Shown here: piece after piece, positions 43,526-55,698 of the stretch
Layout of the letters: each line of letters starts with the position of its first letter
Position numbering within the stretch: the stretch's first letter is position 1
NCBI GenBank assembly: GCA_002786025.1
Contig: NHNW01000020.1
Location: 372,001-436,000 of the forward strand
Source: Zasmidium citrigriseum
Lineage: Eukaryota; Ascomycota; Dothideomycetes; Mycosphaerellales; Mycosphaerellaceae
Reading direction: 5' to 3'
Length of the DNA: 64,000 nt
Translations under genes and position numbers: made by a program
Notes under the pieces: model-generated
Told to the model about the DNA's origin: nothing
What the model saw: only the letters and a program-made list of their open reading frames with translations
Database searches by the model: none

Positions 43526-46500
43526 ATGCAACCCGAGCCTCCTGCGGTCTACTCACGAGTATCCACCCAGCAAGAGCCCGAGCAACCCCCAACCCCGTCT
43601 TCCCAGCATGGACTCCACGACCATGACCCAGCAGTCGGCCTGTCAGCAGTGTCCGGCGCTGGAGCAGAGACGACAACGTCAAGCGACCAGCTTGCGCTCG
43701 ACGCGGCGCTCGCTGCTTCGCTGCAGGATGGCGGCGATACGGCTGTCTCCAGTCAGAACCGGGGACTGAAGCACCGCAAGACGCCTTCGCCGCCTGCCGG
43801 CAGTCGTATTGCTGAATATGAGAAATCGTCTACACCTCCTGTGAAGAAGAGAGAAGGCCCTGCATTCGAGGTTATCAAGAAACACCGTAGCCCGAATGAT
43901 AAGAGCTCTCCTATACAGGATCTGCCGAACGGTCAGTACAACGGAATCACGCGCACAACGAGGGCATGTACTGACTTTTAGCAGAGGTCTTGACGCATGC
44001 GTTGGCTCATTTGCCGCCCCAAGATTTGGCAACTGTATCTTTGGTTTCGAAGCGATTCCACGATTTGGTAACTGGACCGCACGCTTGGCGCACTGCTTTC
44101 GCGCATTATTTTCCTGGACCCGATTCTATTACTGCAAGCCTGACAAGCGACGATGAGCAGGCACAGAGCGTGGTTCGTGCCGAGAAGCGCGCCTTCACGC
44201 GTCTCACGGCACTTGCCTCGTGGAGAAGCGAGTACATCATGCGAACGCGGCTTCTGCGCTCGCTTGCACGTGGTAAACCTGTTCAATCGGCTCTCGCGCA
44301 ACATTCATCTCGCTCCGGACATACCATTGCACCCTCAATCATGTTCAACTCGCAGCTTTTCACCACCATCAATCACTTGCATGCTACCTTCGGCACTGGC
44401 ATGAACAAGCGCCTGCCACGATTCATTCATGGAGCCGATGACACTGGTACTGCGACCAGTAGCGACCCTAGCGCCGGTAAGGTCGATGCTTGGGGCTTGT
44501 CTGATCCGCAACTCTTCAATCAGTTTGCAGAGCGATTCCCTGGAGATGCCCAGTATGGCCTCGGTCCGGGCGAGCTTGTGGGCGTGCCGAACTCCATGGA
44601 CGTCAGTCAGCCTTATGGCATGGTATGTGGAGAGGGTGCTCCTGGTGGTATGGCCTACTATCGCTCGACCGAGGAAATGCGTGGACGCTTCTTGGCCTTT
44701 TCATCTGCGATGTCGGCACCTGAGCTTGGAATTCCCAGACTCACTTCGAGCACAGAAGCGATCACTTCTGTCTGGATCGCCAAGTCTGCAGCTATACCTT
44801 CTTTGACCGAAGGCCTGGTCGGCATTCTCTCAGGCTCTTCTCTTGGAGCCGTCACAGCCTACAGCCTCGGCTCGAGCAACAATGGGAACAATCGTGACCA
44901 GCGCTTTGCACGCGGCGAGATGACGGCTCGATGGGTGCTGAGCCCTGGGGTACCAATCATTGGAATTGCGATCGACAACGAGTACTCATTCACGCGACAA
45001 GCTCAGAATCGCATCTGGGCGATCGCGCTCAATGCACTTGGAGAAGTCTTTTACTTGACGAAGTTTCCGAAGCGTCCGCATGTCGAACGAGGAAGGCGCC
45101 TTGACGACGAAGCAACTGAGCGCCTGGCTTGGTCGACTGGCCGAACGGTCTACTGGAACATGGTAGAGCCGAGCAGACGCGAAGCGAAGGTTGACCCCTA
45201 TGCTGATGCCAGTGTGGATGGGAGCTATTCTCCACGAACTTCGTGGAATGGCATGTGCCTGAGCAAGGAGCAAGTCCAGGCCGAGACTCAAGAGATTGAG
45301 GCTTTCGCTACTCGGAAACCAAAGGACTTTCAAAAGCTGTGTGCCGGATGGGATATGCAGAGAAAGCTTGAAGTCGATTTCGCAGGCGACGATGGAAACA
45401 ATACCGGGGAGCATGTGGTGATCATTCAATGTGGATTGCAGGAGGAGAGTGTCTCGTCTGTGAAACGCTACAGTCGGACCCGATTCCAGGACAGGCCAAA
45501 CATGGATGTCACCTCGACACCGCCACTCACTACGGGCAGCACCGAGGCATCAAGTCCGCCATCGCTGTTTGGTGCTGCTCAATCTCCAGTCCGTGCTCAG
45601 ACGCCGCCCACGATCTCGCTGGATCGTTTGGAGGACTCTTTGTCGCAGGAGGACTTCGCAGGATCCATCACGCCCAGGCCCATGACCGAAGAATGGCGTA
45701 CGTCAGCGTACTCCCTGGGTGATCTGAAGCACGTTCAGATCATGGCAACGACGATTGACAACTCCACGTTCGCTACTCAGACCACTTCTGAGGATCCGTT
45801 GCTTGGCTTCTCTGGCCGGTCGAATGCGTCCTCGCCTTCGCTCACGCCGATGTCTGCAAATGAGCCTATCACGAGTGCTGCTGATGTGCCCGGCCAGCGT
45901 GCCCGCCTGTTCGCGGTTGGCACGAAGCTGGGCACTGTCTTGCTCTGGAATATTCGAGCTCCCATTTCGCGGTCGGTGGATACTGTCAACACTCTGGACC
46001 CAGTCCGCATCATCCATACCGACTCTCCGCAGATCTCGTGTCTCGCCTTGACGTCTTTGTACCTTGTCCATGGCGGCAATGACGGTCTTGTGCAGGCTTG
46101 GGATCCGCTGGCATCAGATGCTCGACCCATTCGCACGCTCAACTCTCGCTTCTCTTCTCGTGCTCGCCGCACACTTGTTCAGGCGCAAGCATCTCCACAA
46201 GGCGTTGGCATCAACCTTTTCGCCGCCGGTGCCATCTGTCTTGATCCAGATGCCACTGTGCTCCGCGGCATGGTATCTCTCGGTACGCGTTTGCTCTTCT
46301 GGTCTTACAGCTCTTCTGCCGCAGACCAGTACAAGTCCCACAAGCGTAGACTGCGTCGATCTGAACGTGGTAGCAACAACGGCGGCGAGCGCTTCTCAGG
46401 TGCTGTGAGAAACAATCTCAAGGGCTACATCGAGTCCGAGCAGTTAGAACTCAATCGTGAGAAAGAACAGCGCAAGAAAGAGGCAGCGCGATTTGCTGGA

Positions 46501-47037
46501 CGTTACGGCACTGATCTTCTAGGTGGTAGCGAGGAGGAAATGATGGCCTATGCCGCGATGCTGAGTCAAGAGTCGCATGAAGAAGAGACCCGACGGAGAG
46601 GTTCAGAGACAAGCACGGCGAACAGCACGGCGGCGAGCAGTACTGACCACAGCACTATGGCGACTGCGGATGCGACGCCAGCCCAAAGCCTGTCACCTCA
46701 TGTACATACCCCAAAGACGGACGACGAGCTGGACGCCGACATTGCGGAGGCAATACGGCAGAGCTTGGCTACGTCGCCCGGTGCTGGCTACGACATCCCC
46801 ATCCGCCAAGCGAAGCCGAAGAACCGGAAGGGCTCGTCAACAAAGGCATCGCCCCGCGTCTCGCCCTTCCTGGCTGGTGCGAGCAAGTCGACGAACGAAA
46901 TGAGCGATCTTGAGTTTGCCCTTCAGCTCAGTCTCGCTGAGGAGCAGAGTAAGCAGCAGGCGACTGAGAAGGACGAGTTTCCTGGGTTGCCCCCATCTCG
47001 AGGGACGAATCCCAAGGGAAAGGGTAGGTTAGGTTGA
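43526..47037 (+). CDS. F-box protein with WD-like repeats and ubiquitin-interacting motifs
   Basis: Exon 1 43526-43931, exon 2 43985-47037; 1152 aa. Order: Pro/Ser-rich start; a UIM-like helix DAALAASLQD (about 58-67); the F-box LPNEVLTHALAHLPPQDLATVSLVSKRFHDLV (about 134-165), completed exactly by the splice; a propeller-like region with WD-type strands (LFAVGTKLGTVLLWNI, LYLVHGGNDGLVQAWDP); a charged stretch (LNREKEQRKKEAARF); and near the C-terminus two clear UIMs, DADIAEAIRQSLATS (about 1050) and SDLEFALQLSLAEEQ (about 1110). F-box plus UIM suggests an SCF subunit that recognises ubiquitylated clients or is itself ubiquitin-regulated. Targets are not known from sequence. Confidence 0.85.
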
Positions 47038-47523
47038 ACGGTGTGGATGTTTCACTTCTGGGCTCGATTAGTTTTTGGCTCTTCTTCTCCGCCGCTTCAG
47101 ATAGGCACTGTGGTAATAATTCCTTGATCATTCGCTTTGCAACTATCTCTTCATTGAGTCGCGTGCCTCAATCTCTTGTCAGGGCGCCTCCTTGGCGGAT
47201 TTGTGTTTCGGGTGGGTCCGTTCTGACGTCCGGCGCAGCTTCCTCATCTCAGGCTTGTCCTCCACTGTCAACAACTTCAATTCGCTGCACCACCACCACA
47301 ACAACCACCACCGCCCACAATACAGCAACTTCCGTCGACAGCGCCACTTGATTCACTTCCAGGACTGGCTCACGTGCTTATTGATCTTCTTGTGATACCC
47401 TGCCTCTTGCACTCGCCGTCGCACCTCCTTCACTCGACCCACGCCTAATCTCCTCCCACCTACCGCCCCTCGCACCGACAGAACCCTTCCAATTCGACCC
47501 ATCATCACATTGAACCCGCCACA
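47038..47523. other. Intergenic
   Basis: 3' flank of the F-box gene and the leader of PP2A. The part near 47280-47350 is rich in CAC/CAA triplets; the last 100 bases are pyrimidine-rich. No gene. Confidence 0.4.
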
Positions 47524-48638
47524 ATGGAGGCTGCCGCATTGAGGCAGCCCGTGGACACCAACATGGAGGATGCAGGCAAGGTCGAGCACAGCTTGGGTGC
47601 AGCTGTCGACCCGCCCTCAATACCGACTTTGGACGGCTGGATCGAGAGCCTCATGACTTGCAAGCAGCTCGCCGAAGACGACGTCCGAAGATTGTGCGAA
47701 AAGGCGCGAGAGGTGTTGCAGGACGAATCCAACGTACAGCCTGTCAAGTGTCCCGTCACTGTCTGCGGCGATATCCACGGCCAGTTTCACGACCTGATGG
47801 AGCTGTTCAAGATCGGAGGACCGAATCCAGACACCAACTACCTGTTCATGGGCGACTATGTCGATCGTGGATACTTCTCCGTCGAGACCGTCACGCTTCT
47901 CGTCGCGCTCAAGATCCGCTACCCACAGCGCATCACCATCCTGCGCGGCAACCACGAGAGCCGGCAGATCACCCAAGTCTACGGCTTCTACGACGAGTGC
48001 CTGCGCAAGTACGGCAACGCGAACGTGTGGAAGTTCTTCACCGATCTCTTCGACTACCTGCCCCTGACCGCGCTCATCGACAACCAGATCTTCTGCTTGC
48101 ACGGCGGTCTGTCGCCCAGTATCGACACGCTCGACAACATCCGCGCGCTCGACCGCATTCAAGAGGTGCCACACGAAGGTCCCATGTGTGACCTTCTGTG
48201 GTCGGATCCAGATGACCGATGCGGTTGGGGCATCAGTCCAAGAGGTGCAGGTTACACGTTCGGACAGGACATTTCGGAGGCGTTCAACCACAACAATGGC
48301 TTGACGTTGGTGGCGCGGGCGCATCAGCTAGTGATGGAAGGGTACAATTGGAGTCAGGACCGCAATGTTGTCACGATTTTCTCAGGTGAGATTCGATCAA
48401 CCATGGCATTGATGATTCGCTTGCTAACAATGCTTCTAGCACCTAACTACTGCTACCGTTGTGGCAACCAAGCGGCCATCATGGAGATTGATGAACACCT
48501 CAAATACACCTTGCATGTCTCTCGCGCCCCTCTTATCTGTACTTTTGCTAATTGTTTCCTTGTAGCCTCCAATTCGACCCCTGCCCACGCGCCGGCGAGC
48601 CCATGGTGTCCCGCCGGACGCCCGACTACTTCTTGTAA
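47524..48638 (+). CDS. pphA: Protein phosphatase 2A catalytic subunit
   Basis: Exons 47524-48385, 48440-48512 and 48566-48638; 335 aa. Ser/Thr phosphatase with two metals. Motifs in order: [93 protein letters not shown], and the C-terminal RRTPDYFL, the methylated tail that marks PP2A rather than PP1. An N-terminal extension of about 25 residues precedes the usual start. Intron 2 has GC-AG borders (donor GCATGT); it alone yields the conserved KYTFLQFDP. Intron 1 is GT-AG with a GCTAAC branch site. Confidence 0.96.
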
Positions 48639-49050
48639 CGAGACAACGCGGACACGTAAAAGAACAGGTGCCTCAGAAACCAAAAAGCAGCTATGCAATA
48701 CCCTTTTCCCTCTGCTCTGCGGTGGCATCATCTTCCATACCATTTGGCGCACAGCTTCCTTTCTGCGTGGTTTGGGTTATCAGCATGCGAAAGAATCCGG
48801 GAGTCGCGCGTGTTGGTCATCGTCCGGTGGCGGGGTCTGGTGGTAGATGGGTATGGATGCCGATAGAGTGAAGATCATCGATCCTGTAGCATGTACAGAT
48901 GGGGTGTTTTTGTCTGTTCGCCTTGTTCCTGTGATGAGGTAGATGGGCTGGGTAATGGCATTGGCTTGCTGGTTCGGCGCGAGCTTTCTCAGAACACGTT
49001 ATGACTGTCGTTCAAGTTGTCGTGCTTGGTGTGTCGTAGGAGTGCATCTA
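48639..49050. other. Intergenic
   Basis: 3' flanks of two convergent genes (PP2A and RNase H2C). No additional gene. Confidence 0.4.
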
Positions 49051-49689
49051 TCACGCTGTGAGCTCGTGCTTCATAGTAGAGGCTATCTGCCGACTCACTG
49101 CTTCAGCAAACCCAATCCACTCCTCAATCCCCTTCCGATAAACATCCTCCTCATCTGGAACGGCTTCATGGCCCCAAACAACCACCTCTTCAAACTTCCC
49201 CTTCTGTTCCATGATCTTTACCTCGACCTCATCTTCATCTTCCATCTCCACATCCTCATCTAACTTCTTCTGTTGAGAATGAGGGAGTTTTTTGTTGGTC
49301 TTCTGCAACACGACGCCTTGATATCCTTCCGGGAGAGTTGTTTTATGGCCTTGGAGTTTGCGGCCGCGGAAGTGGGCGTTTTCCTGTGTGGTGTTTTGTG
49401 AGCTAGTGGTTGAGGGATCCCAGTGGGTTTTGGTGATTGGGATGGGTCCGGAGTGGGTGATTTTGCAGGGGAGGATGTTGGGGGTTATGGCTTTCTTGGG
49501 GGAGGAGGGGGCGATGGCGAGCATGGCTGCGGTTTGTTTGGTGGGTTGAGGGGTTTTAAGTGGTGAGGTGAGTTGGAGGAAGACGCGTAGAGGCGCGTGC
49601 TGGTGGTGAGTGAGGGTTCGGGGCTCGGACCGGTTTGCGAGGTGGACTTCACTTCTTCCTGAGGTGGAGGAGGCAATGGTTCTATCCAT
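49051..49689 (-). CDS. RNH203: Ribonuclease H2 subunit C
   Basis: Single exon, 212 aa. Non-catalytic subunit of the RNase H2 trimer, which removes ribonucleotides from DNA. The family blocks are visible: ILPCKITHSGPI (about 72-83), the FRGRKLQGHKTTLPEGYQGVVLQKT core (about 107-131) and a C-terminal hydrophobic segment (FEEVVVWGHEAVPDEEDVYRKGIEEWIGFAEAV). The acidic insert DEDVEMEDEDEVEVK between core and C-terminal part is usual for fungal members. The N-terminal 60 residues are Ser/Thr-rich and poorly conserved, so a start further downstream (MLAIAP) is possible. Confidence 0.85.
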   Translation of the reverse strand: MDRTIASSTSGRSEVHLANRSEPRTLTHHQHAPLRVFLQLTSPLKTPQPTKQTAAMLAIAPSSPKKAITPNILPCKITHSGPIPITKTHWDPSTTSSQNTTQENAHFRGRKLQGHKTTLPEGYQGVVLQKTNKKLPHSQQKKLDEDVEMEDEDEVEVKIMEQKGKFEEVVVWGHEAVPDEEDVYRKGIEEWIGFAEAVSRQIASTMKHELTA

Positions 49690-49904
49690 TTTTCTTCAAT
49701 TATTGTCTATTCCACTGACCAAAGCAAGAGAACAGATTCTATGGACTCAATTGGACACAGATCTGGGGATATCATCACCGCCATATGGCGGGAAACGGCC
49801 ATGATCAAAAGGAACGAAACTCTCCCATTGCCGACCCCCGATCTAAGCCAACAAAACCCTCGACGATCTATCAAGAATGCCTTGCAATACTGGAGATTTC
49901 GTCA

Positions 49905-51358
49905 TCACCTGTACCGGCGACTCGTCCCAGAGCCCAACAGATTCTGTGTACTCCCAGCCTCACTCGCACTCCCACTCTGGCTGACATCCTGGCTTGAGTT
50001 CCTGAAAGGATCGTCTTGTGACCTGGCGGACAGCTCGCTCACAGGGTAGATCGAAGGGTCTCTAGAAGGCTCGTGAGACTGATCTTTGAACGGGTCACTT
50101 ATCTCTGAGGCTCCACTGGAGCCTGCGCCTCGAGCTTTGCCATCGATACTCCAGGTCCAGTCGGATAGGTACATGGCGGCGGCGAAGACAGCGTAGTTCT
50201 CGGGAGATTTGAGGGCTTCTTTGGGGCTGGTTTTGGCGAGCATGGCTGCGGAGGTCCAGCCTTGGATGTGCGGGATATCTTTGATGACAGGCTCTTCCCC
50301 TTTGGATCTATATGTCAGTATTGATACATGTAAGTTCTCGGTCGAGGTCATGACTTACAATTCAACGCATAGTGGAACATATGGTGGAGCCACAACTGAG
50401 CCAACGTAGGAGATGACTTGTCAAACTCCTGGCCATTCTGGATCTTGCAACTAACGGCTTCGATCGACCAGTCCTTACTAGAAGAGTCGATCTTGAACGC
50501 CAGTGGGTAGAAGAGGAGTAGCTTTTGATCCTTGAAGGATTCTATGTATGTTCCTGGAGGGCAAATTTTCCCTGAATTTGCGTTGTCGCCTGGTGGCAGC
50601 ATGTTGAATCCTTTGGGAAGGTTCTCCGCATACCAGCCACCGTCCGCGAAACGCTTGTTATCTGGATGCGCTGTGGAACGATGAGTGAGGTATATTTGGT
50701 ACTCCAGTCACTGACTTACGCTTCTCGGGAGTCCCTTTCTTCTTCAACTTCGGCGAGGCTTTACTGCTACCGCGTGGGTCTTTCTTCTCAGGGGCCGCCC
50801 ATTTGAGGAACTCATCGCCGCAGCGTATAAACCACTTCGGACTGTCATTACGCTGATGAGCTCTCAAAACCGCCTGGAAGTTGTCTTTCACCACTTGCAG
50901 TTTCTCCGCCGAACCGCCGTTCTCAAGGGGCCCGAACCTGCGATCCATTAGCTTGGTCGATCTACATTTTCCCGGGGATCAATGACGAACATCGCCTCAA
51001 ACGCAGCTTTCTTCTCAGGAGTCATGCCAATTTCCAACCCCTCAATCGCTCGGATCGCCTTGTGAATCATGGCGATTGCTTCATCCCACGCCTTAAACAG
51101 CTGCTCTTTATACTCCACAAGACTCCCCTCGATATTGCCACGCTTGGGGTCGAGTTTCGAATCTTTGATATCGAAGAGTTGCTTGACGTGGTCTTCGGCT
51201 TGAATGCTGATTCTCGGGGGCGCTATGTTGAGAGCATCTGTCAAATTGAGAACACCGGTTGAGGATTCGGCGGATTCTAGTATGGCTTTTCTTTCCACGC
51301 TCGGGCGTCCCCGTACGGGAAGGCTGGGCTGAGGTGCTGGAGGAGGGTTTGAGCTCAT
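49905..51358 (-). CDS. Degenerate zincin-like protein, intracellular paralogue
   Basis: Exons 50991-51358, 50720-50937, 50359-50670 and 49905-50299; 430 aa. It aligns along its length with the neighbour at 52114-54135: AWDEAIAMIHKAIRAIEG, MFGPLENGG, KWFIRCGDEFLKW with KDPRGSS, PHPDN, then LAQLWLHHMFHYALN and AAMLAKTSPKEALKSPENYAVFAAAMYL. The last part resembles the C-terminal half of fungal secreted zincins (HExxH proteases), but the motif is HHMFH: the Glu is replaced, so catalysis is unlikely. No signal peptide (start MSSNPPPAP), unlike its neighbour. The first intron (53 bp, donor GTTCGT) was chosen because it restores the alignment. Ser/Gln-rich C-terminal tail. Function unknown. Confidence 0.72.
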
Positions 51359-52113
51359 GATTTGGGATGCGGTTCTGTGGGATTTTGTTTCCGGTATTGG
51401 TATGGTTGATGGAATTGGATCATGGTCGCCGTGGATTCAATTTATACGATGCAAATACAGGTCTCATGTACTGTCTCCCATGATAAGGCCATAGCAATTG
51501 AGCAGCCTGGCGCATGAGGAAATACGACATGGTGGATAGCAATTTTGGCGTCGAGCAACCGGCCGTTGAAGGCTTTGCTAAATGTGCGGCTCTCCTTGTA
51601 ATTGATGGCAGGCGGTGCCATTGATGAGCTGTTTGTTGATGTTCATGAGCTGATGGCAAGCAGAGATGACGGTCGTCATTTTCGAGTAGCTCCGAAGCTG
51701 CTGTGCATGTGTGACGATTGCATGAGGTATCGTACACGTTTGGCATTGAGGCATGATCAAGTCATATGTGTTCATATCATTTCTCCGTCTGAAAGCTTTC
51801 TTGATCTCTCGTACCTGCTTGCTGTCTAAACCAACATTTTGAGTGCTGGCAAGCTTACAAGCAGGAGCAATGGCAGGGATTGATAAGGGATGTAAGACGT
51901 CAAACTCTCAAGCCAGATTGTAGAAGATGCAGAGCAAGTGCATTTCCACTGAAAATGCTTTCAATCCATCATCGCCGTTCTCTGCCCCAAGTCTAATGTC
52001 ACCCTTCTCGCAAGCATCGCAGCCTTAGCTCCTCAAGGTTCTTCGTATCTCCTCCACAGGCCAAAACTCCAAGGCAAAGTCCGCACATTGAAAAAGGCAA
52101 GCCCCTCATCACC
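51359..52113. other. Intergenic
   Basis: Promoter of the preceding minus-strand gene and 3' flank of its paralogue. Short open frames only. Confidence 0.4.
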
Positions 52114-54135
52114 TCAAATCTCGCAATCATGACAATTGAACTCCAAAGGGTCTACAGAATACGCATCGCATGCACCAACTTTGTCGACCTTGTCGGGATC
52201 GTGTCGTGCCTGGCAGTCCGCGTAAGCAGCACACCTCGTTCGATACTCGTCAGGGCACGTCTGCTCTGGCTGTTCGGGAGCGGGTTCATCTTCAGGCTCT
52301 TGCTTCTGTTCGGCGTGTTGTTTGAAATCGCAGTCGTGGCAATCGGGTCCTGGCTTGAGTCGCAGCTCGCAGATGGGGGAGGTCCTGGGGTTCTTGGTGC
52401 TCAGGGCGATCTTTTTGGTCATGCACTTCTGGAATGCTTCGCACGCGGTCTTCCGCTCTTCGCATTGTTTGTTCTTGTGGCCTTGTGAGGCGTCCTTTTG
52501 TCTGAGATTGGGGTCGTCTCTCCTGACGTGGTCCTCATCTGTAGCTTCGCCATCGTGATCTCCAGGGAAACTGCGTTGGTCGGATCTGCCATGCTTGACG
52601 TTTGCGTTCGGAGGCTCATAGCCACATTCGCCGCACGTAGGCTCTCCTTTCGATGAGCTACTGCCAGGTTGAGGTTTCACCTGAGCAGGTACCGCAGGCA
52701 TGCGACGACCGTGAGCATTCTTCGAGCTTTGTCCCTTCTTGCTGCTCCCTGGCTTCAAGGCTTTTCCACACTTCTTCGCCACGTCTTTGCATTTGTCTGC
52801 GATCGCTTTTCCTTTCCCTTTGCCCTTACCATCATCAGGCTTGTCGTCGTCCGGCTTGTTGTTGGAAGTGACGGCCTGGGCATCGAAAGGCTCCTCCTCG
52901 GGCTCTGATTTCGCCTTGCCGGTGCCCCAGTACGATCGCTTCATGTACATGGCGGCGGCAAAGCGGATATAGGCATCGGGAGAGCTCACAGCGTTTGAGG
53001 GGTTCTTTTTGGCAACGTTCACACTGTCAGCCCAGGTGCGTGCGAGGTCAATGTGATTTTGGCCTTTCACTGCAGGTGTGTCAGAGTAAGCTGGTATTCG
53101 ACCTGGATACTGTACTTACATTCGATGGAGTATTCGAATAAAGCCTCCATCCAGAGCCGCGTTCCAGCATTACGATACTCATCAATGCTCGTTCCGTCGT
53201 CGGTCTTCATCTCTACGTCGAGCATAGTCCACTCTGGGAGACGGAAAGCTGCCTCGCACCAGATCAAGAGGTTGTGTTCGGGTATGGCGACGTAAACCTC
53301 TCCTTTCTGGCACACAGGGTGCTCATCTGTTGGCTTGAGACCTTGCTCCCAATACAGACTCCTCGTGTTGGGCATTCCAGGTAGGAAGAAGGCTCCTTGA
53401 GGGTATGGTTCGTTTGGATGTTTTGCTACTCTTTTGTCAGCAGATCTCTTAACCGAGCGGCGTTCTGGGGCAGTATTTACGGTTTCCGATCGTGAACTGG
53501 TGATCTCCAGGTGTTCTTGGATCCTTGAAAGTACTGGGCTTGTACTGGAACCAATCGTCGTTGCACCTAATGTAAAACTTGGCGAACTCTGGTGGCGAAC
53601 GGATCATGCCAGCTTTGTTGAGCCTGTCGTAGTTGCCTAGCAGAATCAGTGCAAGTCCACCTCGCTGTATTCATAGAGGGAAGACACGTACTGCGCACTT
53701 GTTCCGCTCGCTCTCTCAACTGGCTGAAACTGCTGACCGGCCCAAACCTATTGGAAGGGAAATTAGTCTTGCTGCTCAGACGTATCAGGCGTGCTACGTA
53801 CAATGACGGAAAGGCTGAGTCTTCCTCAGCCACTCGTTGTATGCTTTCTTGTCAGACTGTGTTGGCTCTGCCTGCATCTCTTCGATGTCCCTCGCTGCTT
53901 CGAGGCCAGCGTGATTCAATCCCCAAAGATCCCGCCATGCCTGGGTCAACTTTTCCTGATATCTGAGACATCCACCGTTGTTATCGTTTTGGAGATTGAT
54001 GTTGTTGACCAACGATATAGCCCTTGAATAATCGTGGGGCGGGTCTGGAGCCAAATGTGAGGCAAGCACGTTGCCTAGGAGTAGTGAAGCCAGTAAGGAG
54101 AGCCATACAGTGGCTCTGCCTGGGTTAAAGAGCAT
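52114..54135 (-). CDS. Secreted degenerate zincin-like protein with Cys-rich tail
   Basis: Exons 53798-54135, 53692-53747, 53481-53636, 53120-53425 and 52114-53069; 603 aa. The ATG at 54135 begins a signal peptide (FNPGRATVWLSLLASLLLG). Shared with the neighbour: LTQAWRDLWGLNHAGLEA, FGPVSSFSQL, KFYIRCNDDWFQYKP with KDPRTPG, KHPNEPY, TRLWMEALFEYSIE, and NPSNAVSSPDAYIRFAAAMYM. At the HExxH position it reads MEALFE, so both zinc His are lost. After a Lys/Gly/Asp-rich linker come CGECG and two similar Cys modules (CEERKTACEAFQKC ending CHDCDF, and CPDEYRTRCAAYADC ending CHDCEI at the C-terminus). A candidate secreted effector or wall protein; function unknown. Confidence 0.75.
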
Positions 54136-55698
54136 CTTCGCCCTCCCGGCCTCGATGCTGTGCTGCAAATGGGTATTGTTTGATTGATATGCTGGCAAAG
54201 GGGTGGATACTAGATCGTTGTGTGGCGTATCTCGAGATGTTTGATTGCAGAAAGGCTTTAAGTGCAGGAGTGAAAGTGAAAGAGAATGCAAAGCGGGAAG
54301 AGCTTTTTGAACGTCAATGACAGCACGTCAAGGTCACGGCGTTGAGGCATGTCGTCGACAAGTACCATCGCCTGCACTCATAGAAGATACGAAAGAGCAA
54401 AATGACCGCCAACGCATTCTGCAACTCACCGAGAAGTGCCTCACTTGACACACGTAAACCTCCGTGGCAACGTTCGGCGTTCTCATGAGGCCCATCTGCC
54501 CACGTGCTCTTGATGTGGTGATCCTGAGTACACTGCTGGCACTCGAGACTTGATCACGTATTTGAGAGTCAGTTACTCAACACACCCAGAGAAGGCCACT
54601 CTGATCCAGTGAAGTCTTTCTGGCCATGTCAGATAATCCCAGCCTTGTGTGGTGGCAGCCGCATGACTCAATCTTCGTGGCGGAGGCTGACCCATTGCTA
54701 TCACCAGGCTGCTCACTAGGTATTGCCCAGGCAGTTGTAGCACATGGTACTTCCAGGCAATGATGTTCCAATGGCTGCGTTCCCAAGAAGGAGATCGAGA
54801 GGTCCATGTGGAAAGACAGTGATCGATAAAGTCCACCGCCAGTCATACCAAGAAGCTGCCCGTTACATGCCGTGACTCCATGGGTTGAACTGACCGCTTT
54901 GACGGACGTGGATGCACACGGACGATGGAGGTGAAGTCTGAACCCCTGTCCCACGATCGAAACGTTCCTGCAGGCCTAGATCGTGAGCTTGGGCCATGAA
55001 GAACGTGGGGCAGTCACGGAGTCCACGGAGCCCGCTCCTCTTCTTCATCTTCTCTTGAGCCTCATCAACATATTCTGCATCCATTCATCAGCGTGAAGTC
55101 TTTCACATGACTCTTGGCTTCCACCCACCGGCCAAATCCCACCGACGGCGCAAAACGTCCGGCAGCACAAGCAGGAATGGCCGTCGCGAGACTAGGGAAT
55201 GGCATGCATAGCAACCATTCCCCTCGCGGCCGATCGATGACGTCTTCCAATCAACAAAACCCACTCCTCCTCGCCCAAAGCGATGCAACGAGACAAGCCC
55301 AAATCCGCCTCTTCGAAAGCTCGGGAACCGAGAAATGCCGGAAGTGCGCCTCGTGGGAGTCAAGCTTCTGGCGGTACCTGACTGGAATGGCTCGTTTTGG
55401 CTGCGATGAGCTCTTTGCACCTGCATTGTTTAAGTCCGTCCCAGCTGTCATCTTTTCCTTTCTCGCACATACTCTTGCTTTCCCTGTCCTCGCGGAGCTC
55501 TCTTTGTTTCTGTTCGCGTCATCCACCCCCAACACGACACGGATCTTTCGTTTCAGTGTTGATGGCTGCGTATTCTTAAAGAAAATTACAGCTCGAGAGC
55601 TGGAGACCGCCATTCCATACATCAAATCGCTAGTGAGCCATTGACAGCAGCAGAAAGTCTCAAGAGACAGTATACACTCTGGCGGCAAGACAGAAACC
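54136..55698. other. Divergent intergenic region
   Basis: 1.5 kb between divergent genes. A frame at 55114-55644 stays open but starts at a non-ATG codon and shows no domain; not accepted. No repeat or RNA gene recognised. Confidence 0.45.

Noticed and set aside
47617..48324. 235-codon open frame antisense to PP2A
   Set aside because: Mirror of a strongly biased conserved gene; no independent support.
55114..55644. 177-codon open frame upstream of the CFA synthase
   Set aside because: Begins at a non-ATG codon, internal ATG starts give no recognisable protein, and the opposite strand is equally open.
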